DNA of 40,997 nt from an uncultured Collinsella sp. Lineage in GTDB: Bacteria > Actinomycetota > Coriobacteriia > Coriobacteriales > Coriobacteriaceae. Below are positions 16,523 through 24,620 of the stretch, one piece after another (the first letter of the stretch is position 1; every line of letters begins with the position of its first letter). The stretch is taken from NCBI GenBank assembly GCA_900545555.1, contig UQZI01000009.1, forward strand, positions 1-40,997, written 5' to 3'. The position numbers and the translations under genes are program-made. A model generated the notes under the pieces. That model made no database searches, was not told the origin of the DNA, and worked only from the letters and a program-made list of their open reading frames with translations.

Positions 16523-17355
16523 GAAAGATCGTATCGGTCCTGAGCGCCGCTGTGCTTACGCTTACGCTGTGCGCCTGTTCTTCGGGATCTTCTACCTCTT
16601 CCATTACCGTGGCCGGCTCCACGACCTGCCTTCCTATCGCCGAAATTGCGGCAGAGGGCTTTAAGGAGGAGACCGGCATCGACGTGCTCGTTTCCGGTTT
16701 GGGCTCTTCCGCTGGCATCGAAGCCGTCAGCGCTGGCACGGCCGATATCGCCAGCTCCTCCCGTGGACTCAATGCCGACGAACAGGATCTGGGCCTGACT
16801 CCCATCGTCATTGCCCACGACGGTATCGCGGTCATCGTGAACGACGATAACCCGGTCGATAACCTCTCGACCGAGCAGCTCCGCGATATCTATGCCGGCA
16901 AGATTACTAATTGGAAAGAGGTCGGTGGCGAGGACCTGAAGATTCAGGTCATCAACCGAGACGAGGCATCCGGCACGCGTGAAGCATTCCGCACCATCGT
17001 GATGGACGGCACCCCGTTCGATCGCCGCTCGGCCGTTCTTTCGGGCACGGGCCAGGTGCGCGACGTGGTATCTCGTTCGCACGGTGCCATTGGCTACATT
17101 TCGCTGGGCTTCGTCGATAGCCTCAACGCCAAGACCTCGGTCAAGGCCGTCTCGGTCAATCATGTTGAGGCGTCCGAGAAGACGGTCGCGAGCGGCGGCT
17201 ATCCCATCTCACGCGACCTTTACTTCTTTGTGAAGGGTGCGCCTTCGCAGCAGGCGCAGGATTACATCGACTATGTGACGTCCGAAAAGATGGACAAGCA
17301 GATTCGCGAGGCGGGCTTTATCCCCGTCACCAACGACGAGAAGGGGAGTGAGTAG
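16519..17355 (+). CDS. pstS: Phosphate ABC transporter substrate-binding lipoprotein PstS
   Basis: PstS captures inorganic phosphate outside the membrane and hands it to PstC-PstA. The 278-residue protein starts with a lipoprotein signal (basic MRK, hydrophobic core, lipobox LCAC with the acylated cysteine at residue 20). The mature part begins with a Ser/Thr-rich linker and the phosphate-binding loop VAGSTTCLPIAE. RDEASGTREAF and HGAIGYISLGFV are further landmarks of the PBP-like domain. The start codon overlaps the pgeF stop by four bases. The end abuts pstC, with its ribosome site (AGGGGAG) inside the pstS coding sequence. Confidence 0.95.
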   Translation: MRKIVSVLSAAVLTLTLCACSSGSSTSSITVAGSTTCLPIAEIAAEGFKEETGIDVLVSGLGSSAGIEAVSAGTADIASSSRGLNADEQDLGLTPIVIAHDGIAVIVNDDNPVDNLSTEQLRDIYAGKITNWKEVGGEDLKIQVINRDEASGTREAFRTIVMDGTPFDRRSAVLSGTGQVRDVVSRSHGAIGYISLGFVDSLNAKTSVKAVSVNHVEASEKTVASGGYPISRDLYFFVKGAPSQQAQDYIDYVTSEKMDKQIREAGFIPVTNDEKGSE

Positions 17356-17356
17356 C

Positions 17357-18283
17357 ATGGAAGCACAGGAAAACTCCCAGACTGAGCAGAATGGTCAGGC
17401 GCCCAAGAAGCGCGAGCTGGCGCTCGTATCGCGCAGCACCTATATCAAGGAGAAGGCGCTGCAGTGGATCTTCTTTGCCTGCGCGTTCTTGGCGGTTGTT
17501 ACCGTCATCCTGATTTTTGTCTTTACCACGTACTCGGCGCTGCCCGTCTTTACCGACATCGGTCTGGCGGACTTCTTTAGCTTTACGTGGGCGCCCTCTG
17601 AGGGTCACTACGGCATCGTGTCGCTGCTTGCCGGCTCGGGTCTGGTGACCGTCGGCGCGCTCGCCATGGGTGTGCCCCTAGGCGTGGGCACGGCCGTGTA
17701 TCTGGTCGAGATCGCCAGCAAGCGCGTGCGCAAGCTCATCAGCCCTGCCGTTGACCTGTTGGCCGGCATCCCTTCTATCATCTATGGCTTCTTTGGCATG
17801 ATCATCATCCGCCCGTTTATCGCACAACTGACCGGCGGTCTTGGTTTTGGCGCGCTGACGGCGTGGTTCGTGCTCGCCATTATGATCGTGCCCACCATCA
17901 CGACGCTTACCATCGATGCTCTCAATTCCATTCCCATGGGCATTCGCGAGGCATCGTATGCCATGGGCGCCACCAAGTGGCAGACTATCTATAAGGTCGT
18001 GTTACCTGCCGCCAAGCTGGGTATCGTGGATGCCATCGTGCTGGGTATGGGCCGTGCCATCGGCGAGACCATGGCCGTGCTCATGGTCGTGGGTAACGCC
18101 CCGGTTATTCCCGACAGCATTGCGAGCCCCATCTCGACGCTCACGAGCCAGATTGCGCTCGACATGAGCTATTCCTCGGGTCTGCATCGCTCGGCGCTGT
18201 TCGGCATGGGCGTGGTCCTGTTTATCATTTCCGCCACGCTGGTGGGCATCGTCCGCCTGGTTTCCAAGAAGAAGAGGGGGTAG
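17357..18283 (+). CDS. pstC: Phosphate ABC transporter permease PstC
   Basis: PstC is one of the two membrane subunits of the high-affinity phosphate importer. The 308-residue protein has six predicted membrane segments: the first near residues 32-55, then a periplasmic loop with FFSFTWAPSEGHYGIVSLLAGS, then the permease core with EIASKR, LAGIPSIIYGFFG and the EAA-like loop REASYAMGATKWQTIYKVVLPAAKLGIVDA followed by GRAIGETMAVLM. ATG 17357 has AGGGGAG at 17342-17348 with eight-base spacing; a GTG at 17348 is an in-frame alternative overlapping pstS. pstA follows three bases after its stop. Confidence 0.94.
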   Translation: MEAQENSQTEQNGQAPKKRELALVSRSTYIKEKALQWIFFACAFLAVVTVILIFVFTTYSALPVFTDIGLADFFSFTWAPSEGHYGIVSLLAGSGLVTVGALAMGVPLGVGTAVYLVEIASKRVRKLISPAVDLLAGIPSIIYGFFGMIIIRPFIAQLTGGLGFGALTAWFVLAIMIVPTITTLTIDALNSIPMGIREASYAMGATKWQTIYKVVLPAAKLGIVDAIVLGMGRAIGETMAVLMVVGNAPVIPDSIASPISTLTSQIALDMSYSSGLHRSALFGMGVVLFIISATLVGIVRLVSKKKRG

Positions 18284-18286
18284 GCT

Positions 18287-19192
18287 ATGTCCGATTCCGT
18301 TGACACGACGGTCGATACGACCTCGTCGCGCGAGCGCATCAAGCGTGCCCTTTCCCACGGCAAGAAGGGCCGCATCAACAAGGACCTGTCCAACAAGATC
18401 ATGCTTGGCGTGTTCCGTGCCGCGGCATACATCACCACGCTGGTGCTGGTCGCTATCATCGCCTACGTGGTCATCAACGGCCTGCCACACATCTCGCTCG
18501 ACTTTATCTTCGGTTGGCCCCAGGGCGTCAACGCCGAGGGCGGTATTTGGCCCACGATCGTCTCGACCGTCTATGTGACGGCGCTCGCCATGCTTATCTG
18601 CACGCCGATCGCTGTGCTGGCAGCCGTCTATCTGGCCGAGTACGCCAAGCAGGGCAAGATCGTCGAGCTCATTCGCTACGCTGCTGACGCTTTGGCCTCG
18701 GTGCCCTCCATCGTTATGGGCCTGTTTGGCTACGCCTTGTTTGTCGAGGCCATGGGCCTGGGCCTTTCGATGGTCTCGGCCGCTCTGGCGCTCGCGCTCT
18801 TGATGCTTCCCATCGTCATGCGCACCACCGAAGAGGCCATTCGCGCCGTTCCGCGCTATATCCGTTGGGGCGCGTATGGCCTGGGCGCCACCAAGTGGCA
18901 GGTTGTCTCCAAGATCGTGCTTCCTTCTGCCTTTGGCCGTATTGCCACGGGCATTGTCCTTGCCATCGGCCGTGCCATTGGCGAGACCGCCGTGGTGCTC
19001 TACACCATGGGCCAGGCCATCAATCTACCTATCTCGCCGCTCGATTCCGGCCGCCCCATGACCGTTCACCTGTACCTGCTTGCCAACGACGGCATCAACA
19101 TGAACGCAGCCTACGGCACCGCGCTCTTGCTGATGGTGATCATTCTGGCCTTCAACCTGTTTGCGCGCTTCCTGTCGCGCAAGCGTCGCTAG
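18287..19192 (+). CDS. pstA: Phosphate ABC transporter permease PstA
   Basis: PstA pairs with PstC to form the phosphate channel. The 301-residue protein has a polar N-terminus of about 40 residues, a first helix near 44-66, the PstA-type loop IFGWPQGVNAEGGIWPTIV, then LASVPSIVMGLFG, the EAA-like YGLGATKWQVVSKIVLPSAFGRIAT and GRAIGETAVVLYT. These separate it from PstC, which it resembles across the core. The ribosome site is the AGAGGGGG at the pstC end. pstB follows after 12 bases, containing AAGGAG. The order pstS-C-A-B-phoU is canonical. Confidence 0.94.
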   Translation: MSDSVDTTVDTTSSRERIKRALSHGKKGRINKDLSNKIMLGVFRAAAYITTLVLVAIIAYVVINGLPHISLDFIFGWPQGVNAEGGIWPTIVSTVYVTALAMLICTPIAVLAAVYLAEYAKQGKIVELIRYAADALASVPSIVMGLFGYALFVEAMGLGLSMVSAALALALLMLPIVMRTTEEAIRAVPRYIRWGAYGLGATKWQVVSKIVLPSAFGRIATGIVLAIGRAIGETAVVLYTMGQAINLPISPLDSGRPMTVHLYLLANDGINMNAAYGTALLLMVIILAFNLFARFLSRKRR

Positions 19193-19204
19193 TTAAGGAG
19201 TCCC

Positions 19205-20008
<804 letters not shown>

Positions 20009-20100
20009 TCGGTGCGACTAGTCCCAAGCCGATCGGACCTAGTCCGGTGCGTATTCACTGTGCGGGCGGCATGACCGCACCCAACTGATTGGAGTGAACC

Positions 20101-20958
20101 ATGCGCAAACTGTTTTCCCGTCAGCTCGTCGAGGCCCGTCACGAGATGCTGAGCATCTATGAGGCCGTCGATCTGGCTCTCCACGATGCCGTGAAGGCCT
20201 ATGTGACCGACGACCGCAAGCTCGCCACCAAGACCAAGAAACGTACGCTTTCGATTGACGCGCGCTGCGCCAACCTGGAGGCCGTCTGCTACAACCTGAT
20301 CGCCACGCAGTCACCGGTCGCCTCCGACTTCCGCCTGCTTCAGACGATCATCTACGTCGACTTTAACCTGCAGCGCATGACCGATAAGGTCCGTCAGGTC
20401 TGCCGTGCCACGCGTCATATGATCAAGGCCGACATCTCGCTGCCCCAGGAGCTCGTCGGTACGGTTGAGGCCGAGGCCGAAGCTGTTTACCAGGTGCTGG
20501 GCTCTTCGCTTTCTGCGCTCGTCACCAATGACATGTCCATCATCTGCAACCTGGCCGTCGAGGACGAGCCAGTGCACGCCGCCTACGAGAAGTTCTTCCG
20601 CACCTTTAACCGTATGGATACGGGCGACTTTATGGACGACGACAGCAACTATGACGACCTGCGCCGCGCCATCATGGTTTCGCGCTACCTCGATCGCATC
20701 GCTTCCATTTCCATCGATGCCGCTTGCCGTCTGACCTTCCTGTTGACTGGTCAGCGTATGAACGCCGGCGATATCGCCCGTGTGGACGAGGATGAGCTCG
20801 AGAGCATGCGCGTGCCTTCGGGCGAGGGTGTTATCATGAGGCCCGCCGTCGACGCGCGCTACGTTGCCAAGGTGCCCGCCAACGAGGTCAGCGAGGGTCT
20901 TCGCTACCTGCTCGATCATCTTGAGGACGAGGACGATGGCGAGGACGACGAGGAGTAA
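20101..20958 (+). CDS. phoU: Phosphate signalling protein PhoU
   Basis: PhoU couples the Pst transporter to the phosphate sensor kinase and represses the Pho response when phosphate is plentiful. The protein is helical with two PhoU repeats: the first near 15-110 (EMLSIYEAVDLALHDAV, FRLLQTIIYVDFNLQRMTDKV) and the second near 120-220 (RAIMVSRYLDRIASISIDAA). Metal-binding D/E-x-x-x-D clusters fall at the ends of the helices. At 285 residues it is about 45 longer than E. coli PhoU; the extra C-terminal part ends in an acidic tail (DEDDGEDDEE) of unknown role. The 92-base gap after pstB holds only a weak hairpin (GTGCGG/CCGCAC). No phoR-phoB pair is in the window. Confidence 0.92.
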   Translation: MRKLFSRQLVEARHEMLSIYEAVDLALHDAVKAYVTDDRKLATKTKKRTLSIDARCANLEAVCYNLIATQSPVASDFRLLQTIIYVDFNLQRMTDKVRQVCRATRHMIKADISLPQELVGTVEAEAEAVYQVLGSSLSALVTNDMSIICNLAVEDEPVHAAYEKFFRTFNRMDTGDFMDDDSNYDDLRRAIMVSRYLDRIASISIDAACRLTFLLTGQRMNAGDIARVDEDELESMRVPSGEGVIMRPAVDARYVAKVPANEVSEGLRYLLDHLEDEDDGEDDEE

Positions 20959-20995
20959 GTAGCCCCGTTCGTCGAAAGATTGTAAATACCTAAGT

Positions 20996-21030
20996 GAGCG
21001 CGGCCTTGCACATGCGGGGCCGCGCTCTTG
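20996..21030 (+). terminator. Probable terminator after phoU
   Basis: A perfect 10-bp stem (GAGCGCGGCC at 20996-21005 with GGCCGCGCTC at 21018-21027) encloses a 12-base loop and is followed by TTGCGTT, a weak T-tract. It lies 38 bases after the phoU stop and separates the phosphate operon from yggS. Confidence 0.65.
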
Positions 21031-21077
21031 CGTTAGCATGGGACTACTTGTTTGGCTGTCAGCGGAGGCGATTAGCA

Positions 21078-21815
21078 ATGGATAACTATTTGGACTTGAT
21101 GCGCGCTCGCCGCGAGCAGATTCTGGAACGTTTTTATGCGGCGCTCGATCGCGCGGGCCGCCCCCACGACGCCGCGGGCCTCATTGCCGTGTCCAAGACC
21201 GTTGGTGTCGATGAGACCGTTGCCGCCATCCAAGCGGGGTATCGCCATTTTGCCGAGAACCGCCCGCAGGAGCTGGTTCGCAAGCTCACGGGTCTGGCGG
21301 AGCATCCGGAGCTGCCCGAGGTGCGCTTCGATATGATCGGCAACCTGCAGACCAATAAGATCAATGCGGTGCTGAGCTCAGCCGAGCTGATTCACTCGGT
21401 GGGTTCGCTGCATCTGGCACAGGCGATCTCGAGCCGTGCTGTCCGCAAGATTGAGGCAGGCGAGCTCGCCGGCCCCCAGCGTGTGCTCATCGAGGTCAAT
21501 GTGAGTGGTGAGGAGTCGAAGGGAGGCTTTTCGCCCGATGAGATTCGCGCCGCCGCGGGTGAGCTTGCGGAACTTGAGGGAATTTGCGTACAGGGGCTTA
21601 TGACTATGGCGCCCCGGGGGAATAAGGATGTGGCACGCCGCACCTTTGCGGGGCTTCGTGAGCTGAGGGATGAGCTGGAGGCGGCGCATCTCGATTTGAA
21701 CCTGCCTGAGCTTTCCTGCGGCATGAGCGAGGACTTTGAGCCTGCCCTTGAGGAGGGCTCTACGCTCGTTCGCCTGGGCAGGGTAGTATTTAGCCCGGAG
21801 TTTGCAGTAAAATAA
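21078..21815 (+). CDS. yggS: PLP homeostasis protein YggS/PLPBP
   Basis: YggS (PLPBP, COG0325) binds pyridoxal 5'-phosphate and balances vitamin B6 and amino acid pools; it is a single-domain TIM barrel like the N-terminal half of alanine racemase. The 245-residue protein has the PLP lysine K40 in LIAVSKTVG, then HFAENRPQELV, RFDMIGNLQTNKI, HSVGSLHLA, IEVNVSGEESKGGF, GLMTMAP and LSCGMSEDFEPALEEGSTLVRLGRVVF, all family blocks in order. ATG 21078 has GGAGG nine bases upstream; the longer frame from 20994 is rejected because it would run through the phoU terminator. In Gram-positive genomes this gene sits just before sepF, as here. Confidence 0.95.
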   Translation: MDNYLDLMRARREQILERFYAALDRAGRPHDAAGLIAVSKTVGVDETVAAIQAGYRHFAENRPQELVRKLTGLAEHPELPEVRFDMIGNLQTNKINAVLSSAELIHSVGSLHLAQAISSRAVRKIEAGELAGPQRVLIEVNVSGEESKGGFSPDEIRAAAGELAELEGICVQGLMTMAPRGNKDVARRTFAGLRELRDELEAAHLDLNLPELSCGMSEDFEPALEEGSTLVRLGRVVFSPEFAVK

Positions 21816-21875
21816 GGCTCTGAAGTGCGCACTGATTATCGGGGCGCCTGCACTAAACCGCGAGAGGACACAACC

Positions 21876-22598
21876 ATGGGCTTCCTTGACGAGATTAAAA
21901 ATAAGATGCACCTGGGCGGCCAGCAGGGTTACGACCAGGGTTATGGCCAGGACGACGACTACGGCTACGATGACGGCTATGACGATAGTTATCAGGGCAA
22001 CGGCTACAGCGGTGCTTCGGGCGAGGGCTTCTACACCCAAGACGAGCCGAGCAACGGCCTGCTTGGTCAGACGCGCCGCGGTGAAGCTGAGTCGGTTGCC
22101 GTGTATACGCGCTCCGGTCAGCTGGTCGGCGATGACTCCCGCCATGCCACGACGTATAACCCGCCTTCGCGCTCGCAGGACAGTGTTGCGAGCGGTTATC
22201 GTCCTGGTGCCTATGACACGCCGTCGAGCTACGCCGAGAACACCCGCGCCCGTGCCGCCGCTGCACCCGCGCCTGCACCGAGCGATGCCTCGGCCTATGC
22301 GAGCAATATCATCAACGCCACGCCGCAGCTGCCGGCCTATGTCCTGCGTCCCGAGAGCTATGACGACGTGGAGACCGTGGTGCGCCGCGTTCGCACCAAG
22401 CAGCCTGTCGCACTGATTTTTGTGGGCGTACGCACCGAAGTTGCCAAGCGCGTCTTGGACTTCTCTTACGGCTTTGCCTGCGGTCTGGGCGCCACGGTCA
22501 AGGAGGTGGGCGACCGCGTGTTCATGGTGCTGCCCGCCGGTTGCGAGGTCAAAGATTCCGATCTCAAGAAGCTTCGTGCCGACGGCTACCTTAAGTAA
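21876..22598 (+). CDS. sepF: Cell division protein SepF
   Basis: SepF tethers and bundles FtsZ at the membrane. The 240-residue protein begins with the amphipathic membrane anchor MGFLDEIKNKM, followed by a long Gly/Tyr/Asp-rich then Ser/Pro/Ala-rich linker (about 13-150). The conserved SepF domain (about 155-230) includes LRPESYDDVETVVRRVR, IFVGVRTEVAKRVLDFSYG and GDRVFMVLPAG. It is longer than the roughly 150-residue Bacillus protein because of the linker. ATG 21876 has GAGAGGA seven bases upstream; a frame opening at 21825 is rejected. With ftsA absent, SepF is probably the main membrane anchor for FtsZ here. The stop at 22596-22598 lies in the same frame as yggT. Confidence 0.95.
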   Translation: MGFLDEIKNKMHLGGQQGYDQGYGQDDDYGYDDGYDDSYQGNGYSGASGEGFYTQDEPSNGLLGQTRRGEAESVAVYTRSGQLVGDDSRHATTYNPPSRSQDSVASGYRPGAYDTPSSYAENTRARAAAAPAPAPSDASAYASNIINATPQLPAYVLRPESYDDVETVVRRVRTKQPVALIFVGVRTEVAKRVLDFSYGFACGLGATVKEVGDRVFMVLPAGCEVKDSDLKKLRADGYLK

Positions 22599-22619
22599 AG
22601 ACAAGACGAGGAGATTCCC

Positions 22620-22901
22620 ATCAACATCTACACTATCGTCCAGCTGGTCAACACGCTGTTCAACTTCTATTCCACGCTCATTGTCGTCTACTGCTTTATG
22701 ACGTGGATTCCCATGAAGCAGGGTGGTTTACTTCAGGATATTGCCGCGGTGCTTGATAGCGTGTGCGGTCCGTGGCTCAACCTGTTCCGTCGTTTCATCC
22801 CGCCGATGGGCGGTATCGATTTTTCGCCGGTCGTTGCGATTATTGCGTTGCAGTTGGTGCAGAGGCTGGTTCTGCAGCTTCTTATAGGTATACTCGTGTA
22901 G
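22620..22901 (+). CDS. yggT: YggT family membrane protein with a non-canonical start codon
   Basis: This short protein (93 residues from the proposed start) has two membrane segments (TIVQLVNTLFNFYSTLIVVYCF and VVAIIALQLVQRLVLQLLIGILV) and the YggT loop VCGPWLNLFRRFIPPMGGIDFSPV. Its position between sepF and divIVA is the conserved one. The first ATG in frame is 22698, which would delete the first membrane helix. From the sepF stop to that ATG there is no ATG, GTG or TTG in frame. GAGGAG at 22608-22613 lies six bases before ATC 22620, so ATC (or ATT 22614) is proposed as the start. Function is uncertain; YggT proteins have been linked to division and osmotic stress. Confidence 0.85.
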   Translation: MNIYTIVQLVNTLFNFYSTLIVVYCFMTWIPMKQGGLLQDIAAVLDSVCGPWLNLFRRFIPPMGGIDFSPVVAIIALQLVQRLVLQLLIGILV

Positions 22902-22962
22902 AACTGACTTAGTAACTTACGTCGGGCGTGTAGCGCCGAGGCGATGAAAAAGGAGACTTGTT
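22889..22962 (+). promoter_or_regulatory. Possible divIVA promoter and leader
   Basis: TATACT at 22889-22894, at the end of yggT, could be a -10 box about 70 bases before the divIVA start; no good -35 box lies upstream. AAGGAGA just before ATG 22963 is the ribosome site. The evidence is a single hexamer, so confidence is low. Confidence 0.3.
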
Positions 22963-23637
22963 ATGGCTATTACCCCTGCAGACATCCAGGCTCAGACTTT
23001 CTCTGAGGCCAAGCGTGGCTACGATCCTGCCGAGGTCGACGTCTTCTTGGAGACACTGTCCTCCGAGGTTGACGCTATGCTCGCTAAGATCGTCGACCTT
23101 AAGGGTCGTCTGACTGCTACCGAGCAGCAGCTTGCCGATGCGCAGGCTCAGCTTGCCCAGGCTCAGGATGCCACCGCCCAAGCCGTTCCTGCCGCCCCCG
23201 TGGCTGCTCCCGCCCCTGACTTCTCCGCTCAGGAGCGCCAGATTTCCGCTGCCCTGATCGCTGCCCAGCAGACCGCTGAGACCATCGTCAACGATGCCAA
23301 CGAGAATGCTGAGCGTATCCGCAACGAGGCTGACGCCAAGGCCCGCGAGGTTATCCGCCAGGCTCTGACCGAAAAGCAGGCCGAGCTCGAGGAAATCGAT
23401 CGTCTCAAGGCTTCCCGTGAGGAGTTCAAGGCCGAGTATCTCAAGCTCATCCAGCACTTCATGGACGATGCCCAGAACTCCTTCCCGGCCGACCTCATGG
23501 CCTCCACGCCGGTCGGTTCTGCCGCTTCTCCTGCGGTGACTGTTCCCGCCGAGCCGCTGCCCGTCGCTGACCCGGTTGTCCCCGTGGCCGATCCCTTTGC
23601 CCCGATCGACAACTTTGCTGCCGACGACCTGGACTAA
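22963..23637 (+). CDS. divIVA: Cell pole/septum protein DivIVA (Wag31-like)
   Basis: DivIVA binds curved membrane at poles and septa and, in Actinobacteria, organises polar growth and wall synthesis. The 224-residue protein has the conserved lipid-binding N-terminus (ITPADIQAQTFSEAKRGYDPAEVDVFLETL, positions 3-32), a first coiled coil (about 33-70), an Ala/Pro linker, a second Ala/Glu/Arg-rich coiled coil (about 85-165), and a Pro/Ala/Val/Asp-rich tail ending in DDLD. The ATG at 22963 follows AAGGAGA. It ends the conserved yggS-sepF-yggT-divIVA block and is closed by a strong terminator 26 bases later. Confidence 0.94.
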   Translation: MAITPADIQAQTFSEAKRGYDPAEVDVFLETLSSEVDAMLAKIVDLKGRLTATEQQLADAQAQLAQAQDATAQAVPAAPVAAPAPDFSAQERQISAALIAAQQTAETIVNDANENAERIRNEADAKAREVIRQALTEKQAELEEIDRLKASREEFKAEYLKLIQHFMDDAQNSFPADLMASTPVGSAASPAVTVPAEPLPVADPVVPVADPFAPIDNFAADDLD

Positions 23638-23663
23638 CATTCGGCCTACAATTTAGTGCCTAG

Positions 23664-23693
23664 AAAGGACCCGCAGCTTGCGGGTCCTTTTTT
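23664..23693 (+). terminator. Intrinsic terminator after divIVA
   Basis: An 11-bp perfect stem (AAAGGACCCGC at 23664-23674 with its complement at 23680-23690) with a five-base loop and a run of six T ends the division block. Confidence 0.95.
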
Positions 23694-23718
23694 ATGACTG
23701 TGCCGGGGTGCGTAACAT

Positions 23719-23757
23719 AAAAAAACCGAGCCCTGCACATAGTGGCGCAGAACTCGG
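23719..23757 (-). terminator. Intrinsic terminator of the nitroreductase gene
   Basis: Read on the - strand, CCGAGTTCTGC pairs with GCAGGGCTCGG (11 bp, two G-U pairs) around a ten-base loop and is followed by seven T (A-tract at 23719-23725 on the + strand). It faces the divIVA terminator and serves the leftward nitroreductase. Confidence 0.85.
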
Positions 23758-23803
23758 CGAACGGGTGAGCGGTCAAGGGTAGATTTTAAGGTATGTCCAA
23801 AAA

Positions 23804-24334
23804 CTACTTGAGGAGGAAGTTGGAGAGGGGAATAGTGCGGGCCTCGCGATGCTCGGGATCGGCGATGTGGTCGGCGGGATAGCCACAGACGAGCATGTGA
23901 TAGGGATAGACGCCCTTGGGCAGATTGAACTGCTCCTGTGCCACCTCAGGCTTAAAATGGCATACCCAGCACGTTCCTAGGCCCTGCTCGGTGGCCTCCA
24001 TCATCATCTGATCACACACGATGGACGTATCGATTTCACTGGAATTCATCTGGTCATACGGGCGTACCCAAGCATCATCGGTAACGCAGCAAATAAGGAA
24101 GATGAGCGGAGCGCCAAAGATAGACCCATCACGAGCAAACCGAGGCTGACAAGCAGCAGCCTTCTCCAGAAGCTCAGGCGTATCCAACACCATCACACGG
24201 GTTGGATGATTATTACAAGCAGAAGGAGCAATACGCCCAGCCTCAACAATGGCATCCACCACAGCCTGCTCCACAGCCCGATCTTCAAACTCACGACAAG
24301 AATACCGACCCCGAGCCAGATCCAAATAAGACAT
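23804..24334 (-). CDS. Nitroreductase family protein (FMN-dependent oxidoreductase)
   Basis: A 176-residue single-domain nitroreductase. The FMN-binding N-terminal pattern RYSCREFEDRAVEQ (10-23) and the region APSACNNHPTRVMVL (36-50) are typical. The middle has GAPLIFLICC, and DTSIVCDQMMMEATEQGLGTCWV (102-124) is the conserved FMN-proximal helix. Such enzymes reduce nitro, quinone or flavin substrates with NAD(P)H; the substrate cannot be told from sequence. The start at 24334 has AGGAGG upstream; a longer frame to 24400 is rejected. Codon use changes sharply within the gene: in codons 1-40, 24 end in T and one in C, but in the last 39 codons 25 end in C and eight in T. This suggests a mosaic origin or local strand-biased mutation. 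Confidence 0.9.
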   Translation of the reverse strand: MSYLDLARGRYSCREFEDRAVEQAVVDAIVEAGRIAPSACNNHPTRVMVLDTPELLEKAAACQPRFARDGSIFGAPLIFLICCVTDDAWVRPYDQMNSSEIDTSIVCDQMMMEATEQGLGTCWVCHFKPEVAQEQFNLPKGVYPYHMLVCGYPADHIADPEHREARTIPLSNFLLK

Positions 24335-24517
24335 ACAAGCCCTCCTAAAATTAAAAATCAAACAAACCAAAAGTAACCCAAAGAGTACCCAAAGCAGCAA
24401 TCAGCCAAACGCTCATCAAGGGCCAAAGTGTCCGAACGGATACCAAAGGTCCCTTCAGCCAAACCCCCGTCGCGCTAAATCTATCAGCCAAAGTTCCCAA
24501 TGGTGGTGCATAAGGGA
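24335..24517 (-). promoter_or_regulatory. A+C-rich leader of the nitroreductase gene with TTTGGCTGA repeats
   Basis: This region upstream of the nitroreductase is strongly A+C-rich on the + strand: 48 of the 60 bases at 24361-24420 are A or C. On the - strand it carries three copies of TTTGGCTGA (24402-24410, 24455-24463 and 24484-24492), with related TTTGGGT and TTTGGT words between them. No clear -35/-10 pair was found. The repeats could be a regulator binding array or simple-sequence drift. Confidence 0.4.
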
Positions 24518-24596
24518 GCGGGCCCGGCCACTAATAACCTTTTGAACGACTCTGCTTGCAGCCGGAGTGAAAAAGGTTATTAGTGGCCGGGCCCGC
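24518..24596. repeat. 26-bp perfect inverted repeat with structured loop
   Basis: Bases 24518-24543 and 24571-24596 are exact reverse complements over 26 bp, with GCGGGCCCGG at the outer ends and the AT-rich core ACTAATAACC inside. The 27-base loop contains a further ACTC/GAGT pairing. The element lies 24 bases after the DUF47 stop and has no T-tract on either strand, so it is not a normal intrinsic terminator. No target-site duplication is visible. It could be a small dispersed palindromic element or an RNA 3'-end stabiliser. Confidence 0.85.
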
Positions 24597-24620
24597 GACC
24601 GGTGGGACATGTACCCCCAA

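Noticed and set aside
22596..22620. Stop-codon readthrough fusing sepF to yggT (same frame)
   Set aside because: A GAGGAG site directly before ATC 22620 and separate family boundaries favour a new initiation; nothing suggests readthrough.
24518..24596. Inverted repeat as insertion-sequence ends
   Set aside because: The arms are only 27 bases apart, contain no transposase and show no target-site duplication.
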